The notes beneath the pieces were generated by a model. That model was given only the letters and a program-made list of their open reading frames with translations, was not told the DNA's origin and did no database searches. A program made the translations under genes and the position numbers. Below, piece after piece: positions 33,621-43,517 of a stretch of 64,000 nt of DNA; position 1 is the stretch's first letter, and each line of letters begins with the position of its first letter. The DNA comes from Lolium rigidum (taxonomy: Eukaryota > Streptophyta > Magnoliopsida > Poales > Poaceae), in assembly GCF_022539505.1 (NCBI RefSeq), contig NC_061508.1:61327754-61391753 (forward strand), read 5' to 3'.

Positions 33621-34822
33621 TCGACAACTTATCGAGGTCACCTCTAGTGAAACTATATTTTTATTCCGTCACATCTTATGTGCTTTACTTGGAGCGTATC
33701 GTGTGCTTTTATTTTCGTTTTGTTATTTTCATTCTCTGAATAAATTCATGGTTGTGTGGGAGAGAGACACGCTCCACTTTTTCATTTGAACACTTGTGTT
33801 CTTCGTTTTACTTTTAATGTTCATGGCGAAGGTTGAAACTGCTTCGTTCATTGTTATATGGTTGGAAACAGAAAATGCTGCATGTGGTAAATGGTATAAT
33901 GTCTTGAATAATTTGATACTTGGCAATTGTTGTGCTCATATAGTTCATGTTTAAGATCTTGCATCATGTACTTTGCACCCATTAATGAAGAACTACATAG
34001 AGCTTGTTAAAATTTGGTTTGCATGATTGGTCTCTAGAGTCTAGATATTTTCTGGTTAAGGTGTTTGAACAACAAGGAGACGATGTAAAGTCTTATAATG
34101 CTTACAATATGTTCATATGTGAGTCTTGCTGCACCGTTTCATACTTGAGTTTGCTTCAAACAACCTTTCTAGCCTAGCCTTGTATTGAGAGGAATTCTTC
34201 TCATGCATCCAAATCCTTGAGCCAAAAACTATGCCATTTGTGTCCACCATACCTACCTACTACATGGTATTTCTCTGCCATTCCAAAGTAAATTACTTGA
34301 GTGCTACCTTTAAAATTCTATTCTTTGTGTTTGCAATATATAGCTCATGGAAAAAATAGCCTTAAAAACTATTGTGGTGAAGAATATGTAGCTATGTATC
34401 TTATTTCTTATAAGTTGCTTGTTGAGCGGTAACCATGCTTCTGGGGACGCCACCAACTATTACACCTTTGTTGAATATCATGTGAGTTGCTATGCATGTT
34501 CGTCTTGTCTGAAGTAAGGATGATTTATCATGATCAAACGGTTTGAGTATGCATATTGTTAGAGAAGAAAATTGGGCCGCTAACTAAAGCCATGATCCAT
34601 GGTGGAAGTTTCAGTTTGGACAATTAATCCTCAATCTCTTATGAGAATATTATCTGTTGTTGAATGCTTATGCATTAAAGAGGAGTCCATCATCTGTTGT
34701 CTATGTTGTCCCGGTATGGATGTCTAAGTTGAGAATAATCAAAAGCGAGAAATCCAATGCGAACTTTCTCCTTAGACCTTTGTACAGGCGGCATAGAGGT
34801 ACCCCTTTGTGACACTTGGTTG

Positions 34823-35156
34823 AAACATATGCTATGCGACGACGTGGGCTTAGCCCAGTGGTTGGGGTCGCAGTGGCGCACTCCAACGACCGGAGTTCGA
34901 TTCCTGTCAGGGACGAATTTCGGAATTGTCACGCCAAGTCCCGCTTCTACTATATCAAAAAGTGTCTAGTTCCTCCTAGACACGGTTTCATTTTAGAGGA
35001 CGTGGGCATAGCCTAGTGGTTGGGGTCGCAGACCAGAGTTCGAATCCTATCAGGAACTAATTTCTGGAATTCTCACGCCGAGGTCCTGCTTCTACTATAT
35101 CATTTAGTGTCTAGTTCCTCCTAGCACTAATTCATTTTTTTAAACATATGCTACGC
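34823..35156 (+). mobile_element. Dimeric tRNA-derived SINE with 15-bp TSD
   Basis: Two related units sit head to tail. Unit 1 (34841-34998) has an A box (TTAGCCCAGTGGTTGG) and a B box (GAGTTCGATTCC). Unit 2 (34999-35141) has ATAGCCTAGTGGTTGG and GAGTTCGAATCC but lacks about 16 bases between them. Both continue with CTTCTACTATATCA and GTGTCTAGTTCCTCCTAG. The tail is a T run, as in grass p-SINE and Au families. AAACATATGCTATGC (34823-34837) and AAACATATGCTACGC (35142-35156) flank the pair, so it inserted as one unit. Not a functional tRNA: the acceptor and anticodon arms cannot be formed. Confidence 0.85.
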
Positions 35157-35791
35157 AATGATAATCCATGTTAATCCAAGCTAATTAGGACAAGGTGCGA
35201 GCACTATTGGTATACTATGCATGAGGCTTGCAACTTATAGGATATCTTATACATAACACATATGCTTTATTACTACCGTTGACAAAATTGCTTCTATGTT
35301 TTCAAAATGAAAAGCTCTAGCACAAATATAGTAATCCATGCTTCCCTCTGCGAAGGGCCATTCTTCTACTTTATTGTTGAGTAAGTTTACCTATTCTTTC
35401 TATCTTAGAAGCAAACACTTGTATCAACTGTGTGCATTGATTCTTACATGTTTACCTATTGCACTTGTTATATTACTTTGTGTTGAAAATTATCCATGAG
35501 ATATATATGTTGAAGTTGAAAGCAATCGCTGAAACTTATATCTTCCTTTGTGTTGCTTCAATGCCTTTACTTTGAATTTATTGCTTTATGAGTAACTCTT
35601 ATGCAAGTCTTATTGATGCTTGTCTTGAAAGTACTATTCATGAAAAGTCTTTGCTATATGATTCATTTGTTTACTCATTGTCTTTACTATTGCTTTGAAT
35701 CGCTGCATTCTTCTCATATGCTTTACAATAGTATGATCAAGATTATGTAAGTAGCATGTCACTTCAGAAATTATCCTTGTTATCGTTTACA

Positions 35792-35828
35792 TACTCGAGG
35801 GCGAGTAGGAACTAAGCTTGGGGATGCT
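35792..35828 (+). promoter_or_regulatory. Hairpin and polypurine tract of element 3
   Basis: TACTCG-AGGG-CGAGTA (35792-35807) pairs perfectly over six bases, then GGAACT and AAGCTTGGGGATGCT lead into the 3' LTR at 35829. The second stem pair is A-T here but G-C in elements 1 and 2. Confidence 0.7.
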
Positions 35829-37684
35829 TGATACGTCTCAAACGTATCTATAATTTCTTATGTTCCATGCTACTTTTATGATGATACTCACATGTTTTAT
35901 ACACATTATATGTCATTTTTATGCGTTTTCCGGAACTAACCTATTAACGAGATGCCGAAGTGCCAGTTCCTGTTTTCTGCTGTTTTTGGTTTCAGAAATC
36001 CTAGTAAGGAAATATTCTCGGAATTGGACGAAATCAACGCCCTGCATCTTATAATTCCACGAAGCTTCTAGAGCATCGAAGAAGTACCGGAGGAGAGCCA
36101 CAGGCCCACCACACAAGGTGGCGACGCAGCCCAAGGGGGGGGCGCCCCCCTAGTGTGAGGAGGCTCCGTAGCCCTTCCGACTCCGCCTCTTCGCCTATAA
36201 GAAGCCCCCTGACCTAAATCTTCGATACGGAAAAGCCACGGTACGAGAAACCTTCCAGAGCCGCCGCCATCGCGAAGCCAAGATCTGGGGGACAGGTTCC
36301 GGCACGCCGCCGGGACGGGGAAGTGCCCCGGAAGGCATCTCCATCGACACCACCGCCATCTTCATCAACGCTGCTGTCTCCCATGAGGAGGGAGTAGTTC
36401 TCCATCGAGGCTAAGGGCTGTACCGGTAGCTATGTGGTTAATCTCTCTCTCCCATGTACTTCAATACAATGATCTCATGAGCTGCTTTACATGATTGAGA
36501 TCCATATGATGAGCTTGTAATCTAGATGCCGTTATGCTATTCAAGTGGATTTTACTTATGTGATCTCCGGAGACTCCTTGTCCCACGTGTGTAAAGGTGA
36601 CAGTGTGTGCACCGTGTGGGTCTCTTAGGCTATATTTCACAGAATACTTATTCACCGAGTTATGATTTGAGTTGGATGTCTCTATGAAATTGTGGTGTGT
36701 TAGTACCTCCTATGAATGCTCACAGTGACAGCGTGGGGTGTTTATTAGTACTTGGGAATACATACATGATGAATTAGTGTTCGTTATCTTGCCAAAGAGT
36801 AATTCAGAATAGCATAGTGAAGTGCTTATTTATATTCCTTTATGATTGCAATGTGCTTTATATCACTATTAATCTATGTGCTACTCTAGTGATGTTATTA
36901 AAGTACTCTATTCCTCCTCCATGATGTAATGGTGACAAGTGTGTGCATCATGTAGTACTTGGCGTAGTTTATGATTGTAATCTCTTGTAGATTATGGAGT
37001 TAACTATTACTATGATAGTATTGATGTGATCTATTCCTCCTTTCATAGTCTATCGGTGACGGTGTGCATGCTATGTTAGTACTCGGTATAATTGCGTTGG
37101 TCTATCATGCACTCTAAGGTTATTTAAATATGAACATCGAATGTTGTGGAGCTTGTTAACTCCGGCATTGAGGTGCTCTTGTAGCCCTACACAATTAATG
37201 GTGTTCATCATCCAACAAGAGAGTGTAGAGTGGTTTTATTATGTGATCAATATATGTTGAGAGTGTCCACTAGTGAAAGTATGATCCCTAGGCCTTGTTT
37301 CCAAATACTGCAATCATCGCTTATTTACTGTTTTACTGCATCTTTACTTCCTGCAATATTACTACCATCAACCGCACGCCAGCAAGCTATTTTCTGGCGC
37401 CGTTACTACTGCTCATATTCATTCATACCACTTGTATTTCACTATCTCTTCGCCGAACTAGTGCACCTATACATCGGACAAGTGTATTAGGTGTGTTGGG
37501 GACACAAGAGACTTCTTGTATCGTGATTGCAGGGTTGCTTGAGAGGGATATCTTTGACCTCTTCCTCCCTGAGTTCGATAAACCTTGGGTGATCCACTTA
37601 AGGGAAAACTTGCTGTTGTTCTACAAACCTCTGCTCTTGGAGGCCCAACACTGTCTACAGGAATAGAAGCGTGCGTAGACATCA
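35829..37684 (+). repeat. 3' LTR of element 3
   Basis: 1856 bp, starting TGATACGTCTCAAACG and ending GTAGACATCA before the GAGAC duplication. Differences from the 5' LTR are few and mostly single-base indels. Confidence 0.9.
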
Positions 37685-37835
37685 GAGACCAGTAGAAATA
37701 GTAAATGATTCTCTAGAAATATGGTGATTATTCACATGAGAATAGCAAAATCATATCTTTTAGTGCGATAATTCTTTATTATAGCTATTATGATACATCA
37801 TCATTACTAATATTCTGCTTTTGTACACAACCATA

Positions 37836-39059
37836 ATGGCATACACGTTTCCCAAGAGGACTTTGAAGAAGGTTGAGGGTTGGCTCGGAGATTATGATGG
37901 ACCAATTACAGATCTCCTGCGTGGGATGCTGAAGGAACTCCATTGTGAAACCCGGATACCTGTTCTCAAGTACATCTATTATGATGGAGAGATCCTAGCC
38001 AAGTGCAGAGTTTCAGTCCAACTACCTATGCAACTGATGATGAGCCGTATAATGCCGTACGGAGAAGCCAAAACCATCACCTCAGCCTATCACATGGCCC
38101 TATTCAAGGCAATACTTGAAATAAGGCAGCATAAATCAGTAGAACTGCTATGTTCAGAATATTCTCATATACCTCATGCCGAGGAAGATGAGGATCCCAC
38201 TCTGAATCATCTGGTGTTGGCAAACAGAAGTCCTGAAGCTGCAGCACAACACATGGACAGCTGTAAGTCTTTGTTGACTACGATGTACCTTTTACACATG
38301 AAGATGGTGGGTGAGATCAACCACATGCTAGCTGAGTTCACGGACCCTGATAAAGTCCAAGCTCGGATGCATGATCTGAGGGGACAACCACAATACACTA
38401 CACCTTTCTTTAGCCTCAACAGCCCTATAGATTTGAGTGACCAGTTGCCAAAGAGAGATCCACTTACACCCAACTTTGTTCCACACTATCCACATGTGTC
38501 AGCATCATATGAATCTGGATACGGGGGAGATGATTCCAGAAACCTAAACTGCTCGGAGTCACCAATCGAGAATTCGACTGGTTGGCGTTTCGGGGAACCA
38601 TTTGGGGATGAAGGAGAACCCATCACTTGTGATACAGAGGATGAAGGAGGCGAGGTTAACCAAGATATTAGCCAAAGCTATGGACAGGAAGAGAAGGATA
38701 CCAACTCCATTTCTTTGGATTTGGAGATGGGACTACCCAAGACATCCCAGTACGAGGTAGGTGAGAGTTCTGGTGTGAAGAAGAAGAAGAAGATGAGGGG
38801 GCAGGTGAATAGAAATCCTCCATGGATGACAGAAGAAGGAGGTATGTATCCTACTGGGGATACATACGAGTCATTATCCAGTTACTTTGGCATGACAGAT
38901 CTTTGTCTCGGCACTTCGTCCGATTCAGACTACATACCTACTGCAAGGACCTTTGTTCCGGACGGTGTTCGGAAGACGAATCGCTGTACCGGATGGACCC
39001 CAGGAATGTACGCGGAGGCGAGTTATGATGATGAGGAGCTCCAAGGAAGAATAAAGTAG
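37836..39059 (+). CDS. Intact 407-residue ORF of an iMet-primed LTR element
   Basis: The ATG at 37836 (MAYTFPKRTLKKVEGWLGDY) opens 407 codons without interruption, preceded by AT-rich leader. Residues ~1-190 look globular (MPYGEAKTITSAYHMALFKA, HKSVELLCSEYSHIPHAEED, then a Met/Leu-rich helix around MYLLHMKMVGEINHMLAEF). The rest is acidic and Ser/Gly rich, with a basic KKKKKMRGQ cluster near residue 315 and a PTGDTYESLSSYFGMTD motif. There is no zinc knuckle, protease, RT, integrase or RNase H. It was separated from its LTR and primer site (28541-30068) by element 3, so it occupies the position of the first internal ORF of that element. Rice and other grass elements carry distantly similar unannotated ORFs. 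Function unknown; a gag-substitute is only a guess. Confidence 0.6.
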   Translation: MAYTFPKRTLKKVEGWLGDYDGPITDLLRGMLKELHCETRIPVLKYIYYDGEILAKCRVSVQLPMQLMMSRIMPYGEAKTITSAYHMALFKAILEIRQHKSVELLCSEYSHIPHAEEDEDPTLNHLVLANRSPEAAAQHMDSCKSLLTTMYLLHMKMVGEINHMLAEFTDPDKVQARMHDLRGQPQYTTPFFSLNSPIDLSDQLPKRDPLTPNFVPHYPHVSASYESGYGGDDSRNLNCSESPIENSTGWRFGEPFGDEGEPITCDTEDEGGEVNQDISQSYGQEEKDTNSISLDLEMGLPKTSQYEVGESSGVKKKKKMRGQVNRNPPWMTEEGGMYPTGDTYESLSSYFGMTDLCLGTSSDSDYIPTARTFVPDGVRKTNRCTGWTPGMYAEASYDDEELQGRIK

Positions 39060-39307
39060 TATAGGTGGTATTGTAATAGAACGTATTTTAAATTCCGTTG
39101 GCTTGGGCTTGGAGCCAAATAAGTGGTTATATATGTACCACATGTAATATATGTGTGTAAGTTATGTGATATACAGTGTATATACATAATAAATGTTTGT
39201 TTTGGATTTGCTTCTTGATTTCATTGTGTGACTAGTTCTGGGCAATGAGTTGAGCTCAGAAAACATTTGCATGGTGTAATTATGAGTAATCGCTCTTTGT
39301 TGCTAAC
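39060..39307. other. Non-coding tail after 407-residue ORF
   Basis: An AT-rich 3' region with ATATGT repeats and ATACATAATAAATG. The expected 3' LTR of the element does not follow; a Copia fragment joins at about 39300. Confidence 0.4.
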
Positions 39308-39627
39308 GCGGTTGTCGAGGTCTCCTGGCTGCGGCAACTCCTCGTTGAGCTCTCATGTCCTATCTCCAAAGCCACCGTGGTCTACTGCGACAATGTCTCC
39401 GCCGTATACTTCTCCGCCAATCCGGTCCACCATCGCTGCACTAAGCATATTGAGCTGGACATCTACTTTGTTCGGGAACAGGTGGCCCTTGGACATATTC
39501 GAGTACTTCATGTGCCCACCTCCCAATAATTTGTGGAAATCATGACGAAGGGTCTCCCTACGGCATCATTTCAGGAGTTCCGGTCCAGTCTATGCGTTCG
39601 ACCAGGCGACGCTTCGACTCTGGGGGG
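39308..39627 (+). pseudogene. Copia RNase H C-terminal fragment
   Basis: The frame reads VVEVSWLRQLLVELSCPISK, VVYCDNVSAVYFSANPVHHR, CTKHIELDIYFVREQVALGH, IRVLHVPTSQ, a stop (TAA for CAA), then FVEIMTKGLPTASFQEFRSS. This is the standard C-terminus of Ty1/Copia polyproteins, with the CDNxSA and HxRxKHIE(L)D RNase H motifs and an IMTKGLP signature. Only this tail and a purine tract (CTGGGGGG) before the LTR remain; RT and integrase are missing. Confidence 0.9.
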
Positions 39628-39806
39628 TGTTGAGATACATATCCTTGTATATCCGGATGTGTATCCTCTGTAGTTATCTATAGCGATACATATCTTTGTA
39701 TTTATTATTGGGCCCGCCTTCTTCCTTGCATAGTCGAGGACGTGGCCTATATATGTACCGCCATATGCATCCGATCAATACATCAAACATTGCATCTCTC
39801 TCCACA
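39628..39806 (+). repeat. Copia 3' LTR, short
   Basis: It begins TGTTGAGATACATATCC after the purine tract and probably ends CTCTCTCCACA. It includes TATATATG and a CAATACATCA stretch. The exact right end is uncertain because CACTA sequence follows at once. Confidence 0.65.
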
Positions 39807-40887
39807 CCGGTTGCTTACGAACCGGGACTAAAGGTCCATCCACGTGGGCTGCGTGCGCCGGGGCAAAAATGCCTCCAGGTGAATTTTTCATTTTATTTTT
39901 TCTAATTTTTTCCCAATTCTTTTTTTTTCTATTTTTCCAGAATTTCTATTATTTCAGTTATTTGCATAGTTTAGTCTCTAACTACATTTATCTCTAGTCA
40001 AATTACTTACTCGTGGTTAAACTTCCCGCTCGGTCACCCAACCTTCCACTACTCTAGCACTAGCACGCTTAACTTCCGAGTTCCATCCCGTCCCGCATCC
40101 AAGTGCTTTCCACGTATGTGATACTAGTATCATATCAATCATATTAACATGTTGGTCGATGTCACATTTCTTTATTGTTTGAATTTTAAATAATTCTTTT
40201 AATAAACAAAATTATTAATGTAATAATAATCTTGAATAAATAAATAAACATTAACTTTTAAATTTGTATTTTTTTTATTTTTTTGCCAAACCTAAAACCG
40301 CAATTATTTTTTTGCCAAACTTAAAACCTAAAAGTGATGGTAATCTTTATGCAGGATGCAATTATTAATTTTATTTTTTGAAAAATAGAAAAAAATATAA
40401 AATCCGTAATTTATAGCAAAAACTAAAATCTTCCTGCTTTCGTATTTTCATTTGACATTTTGAGAATCTAAAAATTGGCTAACCGAGTAAACCCTTTACC
40501 TTTTTCTAAACTTTTTGCAAAAAAAGTCAAAATTCAAATTTGTTAATTTTCCCTAATAGTAGATTCCGTAACATAGAATCTCAAAAGATTTTAATTTTAA
40601 TTTTTTTTTTTTGTATTTTACAAAGCAAAAAAGACGATCCACGGGAAAACCTTTAGTCCCGGTTGGGGACACCAACCGGGACTAAAGGCTATGGTAGGCT
40701 ACGACTGACGCATGCCTCTTTAGTCTCGGTTGGTAACACCAACCGGGACTAAAGGTCTATCCTTTAGTCTCGGCCGGACCATTAATCCCAGTTGGTGTTA
40801 CTAACTGGGACTAAAGATCCAATTAGTTACGGGTCAAAGTATTTGGGGACTAATTGGTTAGAATGGAAGCCATTTTTTCTACTAGTG
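39807..40887. mobile_element. Non-autonomous CACTA-type element, left end lost
   Basis: The right end reads CCATTTTTTCTACTAGTG, the inverted form of a CACTAGTAGAAAA terminus. Multiple subterminal repeats (ACCGGGACTAAAGG and its inverse CCTTTAGTCCCGGTTGG) lie at 39827 and 40650-40820 in both orientations. The middle is AT-rich and non-coding, with a 5S-rRNA-like stretch. No CACTA start is present on the left, where it abuts the Copia LTR. Confidence 0.7.
40028..40096 (-). pseudogene. 5S-rRNA-derived segment inside CACTA element
   Basis: On the plus strand CGGTCACCCA, then CCACTACTCTAGCACTAGCACGCTTAACTTC, GAGTTC and ATCCCGTCC follow the complement of plant 5S rRNA (its GGGTGACC, AAGTTAAGCGTGCTTGG and GAACTC blocks) in the right order. 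The 5' and 3' thirds are lost or unalignable, so this is a relic and not a working 5S gene. Such segments are known from some grass transposons. Confidence 0.6.
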
Positions 40888-41184
40888 TACCTAAAGCAGA
40901 TTTACGGATTGAAAAATCGAGCGTACAGACTAGATACAAGATGCGCTAAACAGAATAGCATATTTAAAAACGATTAACGCGGGAGATAGAAATACATTGT
41001 TTTCAACACTCCATACATAAATTCGGCTACTCATACAAAAGCTACTTGAATTGGGCTACTGTTCGAGCTAATTTTAGTCGCCACGGTAACCTACTAACAA
41101 AATTTGGCTCCGGGATGATCATCCCGGAGCCTTGTGCCGTGGCGGCGGCGCTTCGGTGGCCTCCGCACTTGTCGTCGTTGCCGA
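40888..41184 (-). pseudogene. C-terminal part of gene split by CACTA element
   Basis: Joining the minus strand at 46433 to 41181 (removing the CACTA and one CGA copy) keeps one frame open for a further 47 codons, to a TAG at 41042-41044. The peptide includes GSGMIIPEPNFVSRLPWR; the MIIPE part is encoded by a perfect palindrome. 40888-41040 shows no gene. Confidence 0.55.
41106..41131. repeat. Perfect 26-bp palindrome
   Basis: Arms of 13 bases (GGCTCCGGGATGA and TCATCCCGGAGCC) meet with no spacer. Confidence 0.9.
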
Positions 41185-41350
41185 CACTACAAGAGGATCC
41201 CACCTACAGCAACGGATATATATCTATCTATACCTAATAATAAAGGAGCTAAGGTTTCTGCCAAAAAGTTTCGTCAACGCTTTTTTTTGGACCGTTTTGC
41301 CCTCCCACCAAATCGCATAATACACATGATTGCCCCGGTACCGGTTCAGT

Positions 41351-42073
41351 TTATAACGTTTTGGGAGAGAAATCCGGCTTGGTGAGCGTGATGTCGTGGA
41401 AGACCTCGAGGGCGTCGTCGCTCCGGCCGAGGATACGCCCGGATCGCGCCACGCGGAGACGGCTCACCCGTAGGGTGGAGGAGGAGCCGTCGGCAACGCC
41501 GACGAGCAGCGACCAGGCGGGGAGATGGTGGCCGTCGGGGTCAGGGGGTGGGGAGAGGCAGACGTAGTCGATCCCGGGGGCGACGTAGCCCCGGGGGAGT
41601 CCACGGATGTCGCCGCAGGAGCCTGTCTGGGGGCGGTGGCGCTTGGCCTGGACGGCAGCAGAGCTCACCCGTAGGGTGGAGGAGGAGCCGTCGGCAACGC
41701 CGACGAGCAGCGACCAGGCGGGGAGATGGTGGCCGTCGGGGTCAGGGGGTGGGGAGAGGCAGACGTAGTCGATCCCGGGGGCGACGTAGCCCCGGGGGAG
41801 TCCACGGATGTCGCCGCAGGAGCCTGTCTGGGGGCGGTGGCGCTTGGCCTGGACGGCAGCAGCGCGTGGCTTGGAAACGGCGGCGTTGGGCGGGGGAAGA
41901 TGCCACGAGCTCTCCCATGGCCAGCGCTCGGAAAATGCCAGAGAAAACGAGTGGTGGGGAAAAGGTAAGAGGGAGCGTCGGTGGTGTGGGCCCGCAGGAG
42001 GGGCGCGTGGAAGAGACGCAAGGTGCGCTGTGATGTTGTTTGACCCGGACCATGGATTACCTCGGCCAAGCAT
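41351..42073 (-). pseudogene. Captured gene fragment with in-frame tandem duplication
   Basis: The minus strand is open for 240 codons. The text GSCGDIRGLPRGYVAPGIDY, VCLSPPPDPDGHHLPAWSLL and VGVADGSSSTLRVS occurs twice because of a 201-bp tandem duplication (41462-41662 and 41663-41863), which keeps frame (67 codons). It ends with VARSGRILGRSDDALEVFHD and DITLTKPDFSPKTL. I do not recognise the parent family. The position inside a Helitron indicates a captured exon rather than a resident gene. Confidence 0.45.
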
Positions 42074-42155
42074 TCTCCTAAGCTGATTAGTGTGGACTGC
42101 CGATAGACTTTCCTACACCGGGGCCTAAAACACAAAAATACGCGACATATAGTAA

Positions 42156-42995
42156 GAGCATTTTCAATAGAGGCTCTGGTGCTGTAAAATTCGTTGCAAC
42201 GCTCACGGCGCCAGCGCGAGTTTCGCCTTGTGTTGTAAACCGCCACGTCAAAATGCAGCGCTGAAGTTATCCTTTTGCAGATGCGCTAAAATGCCGCATC
42301 AAAAACAATATTTTCACGTAATTACATACTTAATAGATCAAATGCAATGTAAAAATAAACTGGAAATATAAATATATTGCAAAGTTGAACCCACATTTGC
42401 TACAACCAAATTTATTTAAAAACTAGATTAAACTACTCGGAATTCCAGTCGAAGTCGGAGGAGCTCGGTGTTGTTGATGACCCACTCGAAGGAGGAGGAG
42501 GAAGAGTCGACGGTGATCATCGACGGGCCAGCGCCATTCTTCTTCTCCTCCTTGCTCATCGCGGCCTTCTCCCCCTTCTCCTTCGACGCCGCCTGCTTCA
42601 CCCTCCTCTCCTCCTGGCCCGCCTTCTGCGCCGCCTTCGCCTCTTCCTTCTTGGCGTAGAAGGCTTCCATCGCGGCCATGTCCTCCAAGAAACGGTAGCC
42701 GGAGCTCGAGCGGCGGCAGGGAGACATCACGTCGGCGTGGAGGCGGAGCGGCGCACGGAGCGAGGTGGGGAGCGAAGCGGCATGTCGGTTTGTTGCGCGC
42801 GCAGCGTTTTATTGGACGCGCTCGAAGCGGCGCGGCAACTTTGGCACGTAGGATAGCGCGATAGCGCGCGCGAGAAAAGATTCCTTTTCCACGCCGGTTT
42901 GGCGTGTCCGCTGGAGGAGTGCGAGAGCGTTCACGCGCGCCAAAATTCGGTTAAAATGCAATAGCGCGCCGTTTCCACGACTTTTGGAGATGCTC
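42156..42995 (-). mobile_element. PIF/Harbinger element nested in Helitron
   Basis: GAGCATTTTCAATAGAGG at the left and ...CTTTTGGAGATGCTC at the right are inverted termini, flanked by TAA (42153-42155 and 42996-42998). The 840-bp element has no transposase. A minus-strand frame (42428-42730) gives a Lys/Glu/Ala-rich helix (MEAFYAKKEEAKAAQKAG) like the C-terminal part of the Myb/NAM-like second ORF of Harbinger elements; this is suggestive only. Confidence 0.8.
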
Positions 42996-43517
42996 TAAGT
43001 TTGTAACATACCGCTTGGACTGTGAGTCAATTCTCAACTTTTGCAGGGGCTAGCTGAAAAACATCGCGATGTACCATATGGTCCTATCCCAGTTTAATAG
43101 TGAAGATGGCACAATTCGGTGATTCGGTCAATTTGACACCCTCAAGATCTGAACATATCAGATTTGAAAATTTAAATTACCCTAGCAATTGGGTGATTCA
43201 ATCAATCTGCACCCCGTGACGTGAACATATAGGCCCAATGCATTATACGATCTTGTAATCTTTTCTGGCCAACCTTTTAGATCCGAAAAATTTATATGTT
43301 TATATGGTGTTTGTGAAGCGTGGGTGTGGACATCGCTCTGGTTTTATTTGTTTTTTAGCCTTGATCCCATCACCTCGGTGTATGTCGGGCGCAATACCTT
43401 TTCTATTGAGTGCATTAACAATTATTATATATAAGTAAGGATCAGATCTAATCCACCTCTGACAGCTAGAATGTTCAATTAAAAAATCCCGTAGCAACGC
43501 ACGGGCATTTCTGCTAG

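Larger units (their letters stand above)
30125..37684 (+). mobile_element. Non-autonomous Athila-like LTR element 3, complete
   Basis: This 7560-bp element is bounded by GAGAC on both sides (30120-30124 and 37685-37689). It has LTRs of 1861 bp (30125-31985) and 1856 bp (35829-37684), a tRNA-Asp-type primer site, an ORF relic, internal PPT-like copies, a SINE insertion, a hairpin and the polypurine tract. It has no gag-pol text, so it depends on a partner in trans. It inserted just downstream of the primer site of the element to which LTR Y belongs. Confidence 0.92.
41227..43517 (+). mobile_element. Helitron nested in CACTA element
   Basis: The 5' end TCTATACCTAATAATAAAGG follows host A (41226). 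The 3' end is CTAG (43514-43517) before host T, preceded by the hairpin CCCGT-AGCAACGC-ACGGG and a short AT-rich spacer. These are the standard termini of grass Helitrons (TC...CTRR, A/T target). It has no Rep-helicase, so it is non-autonomous. It carries gene-fragment-like GC-rich DNA with a tandem duplication and a Harbinger insertion. Confidence 0.85.

Noticed and set aside
34841..35090. Possible tRNA genes (A and B boxes)
   Set aside because: The sequence cannot fold into a cloverleaf and has a SINE body, T tail and target duplication.
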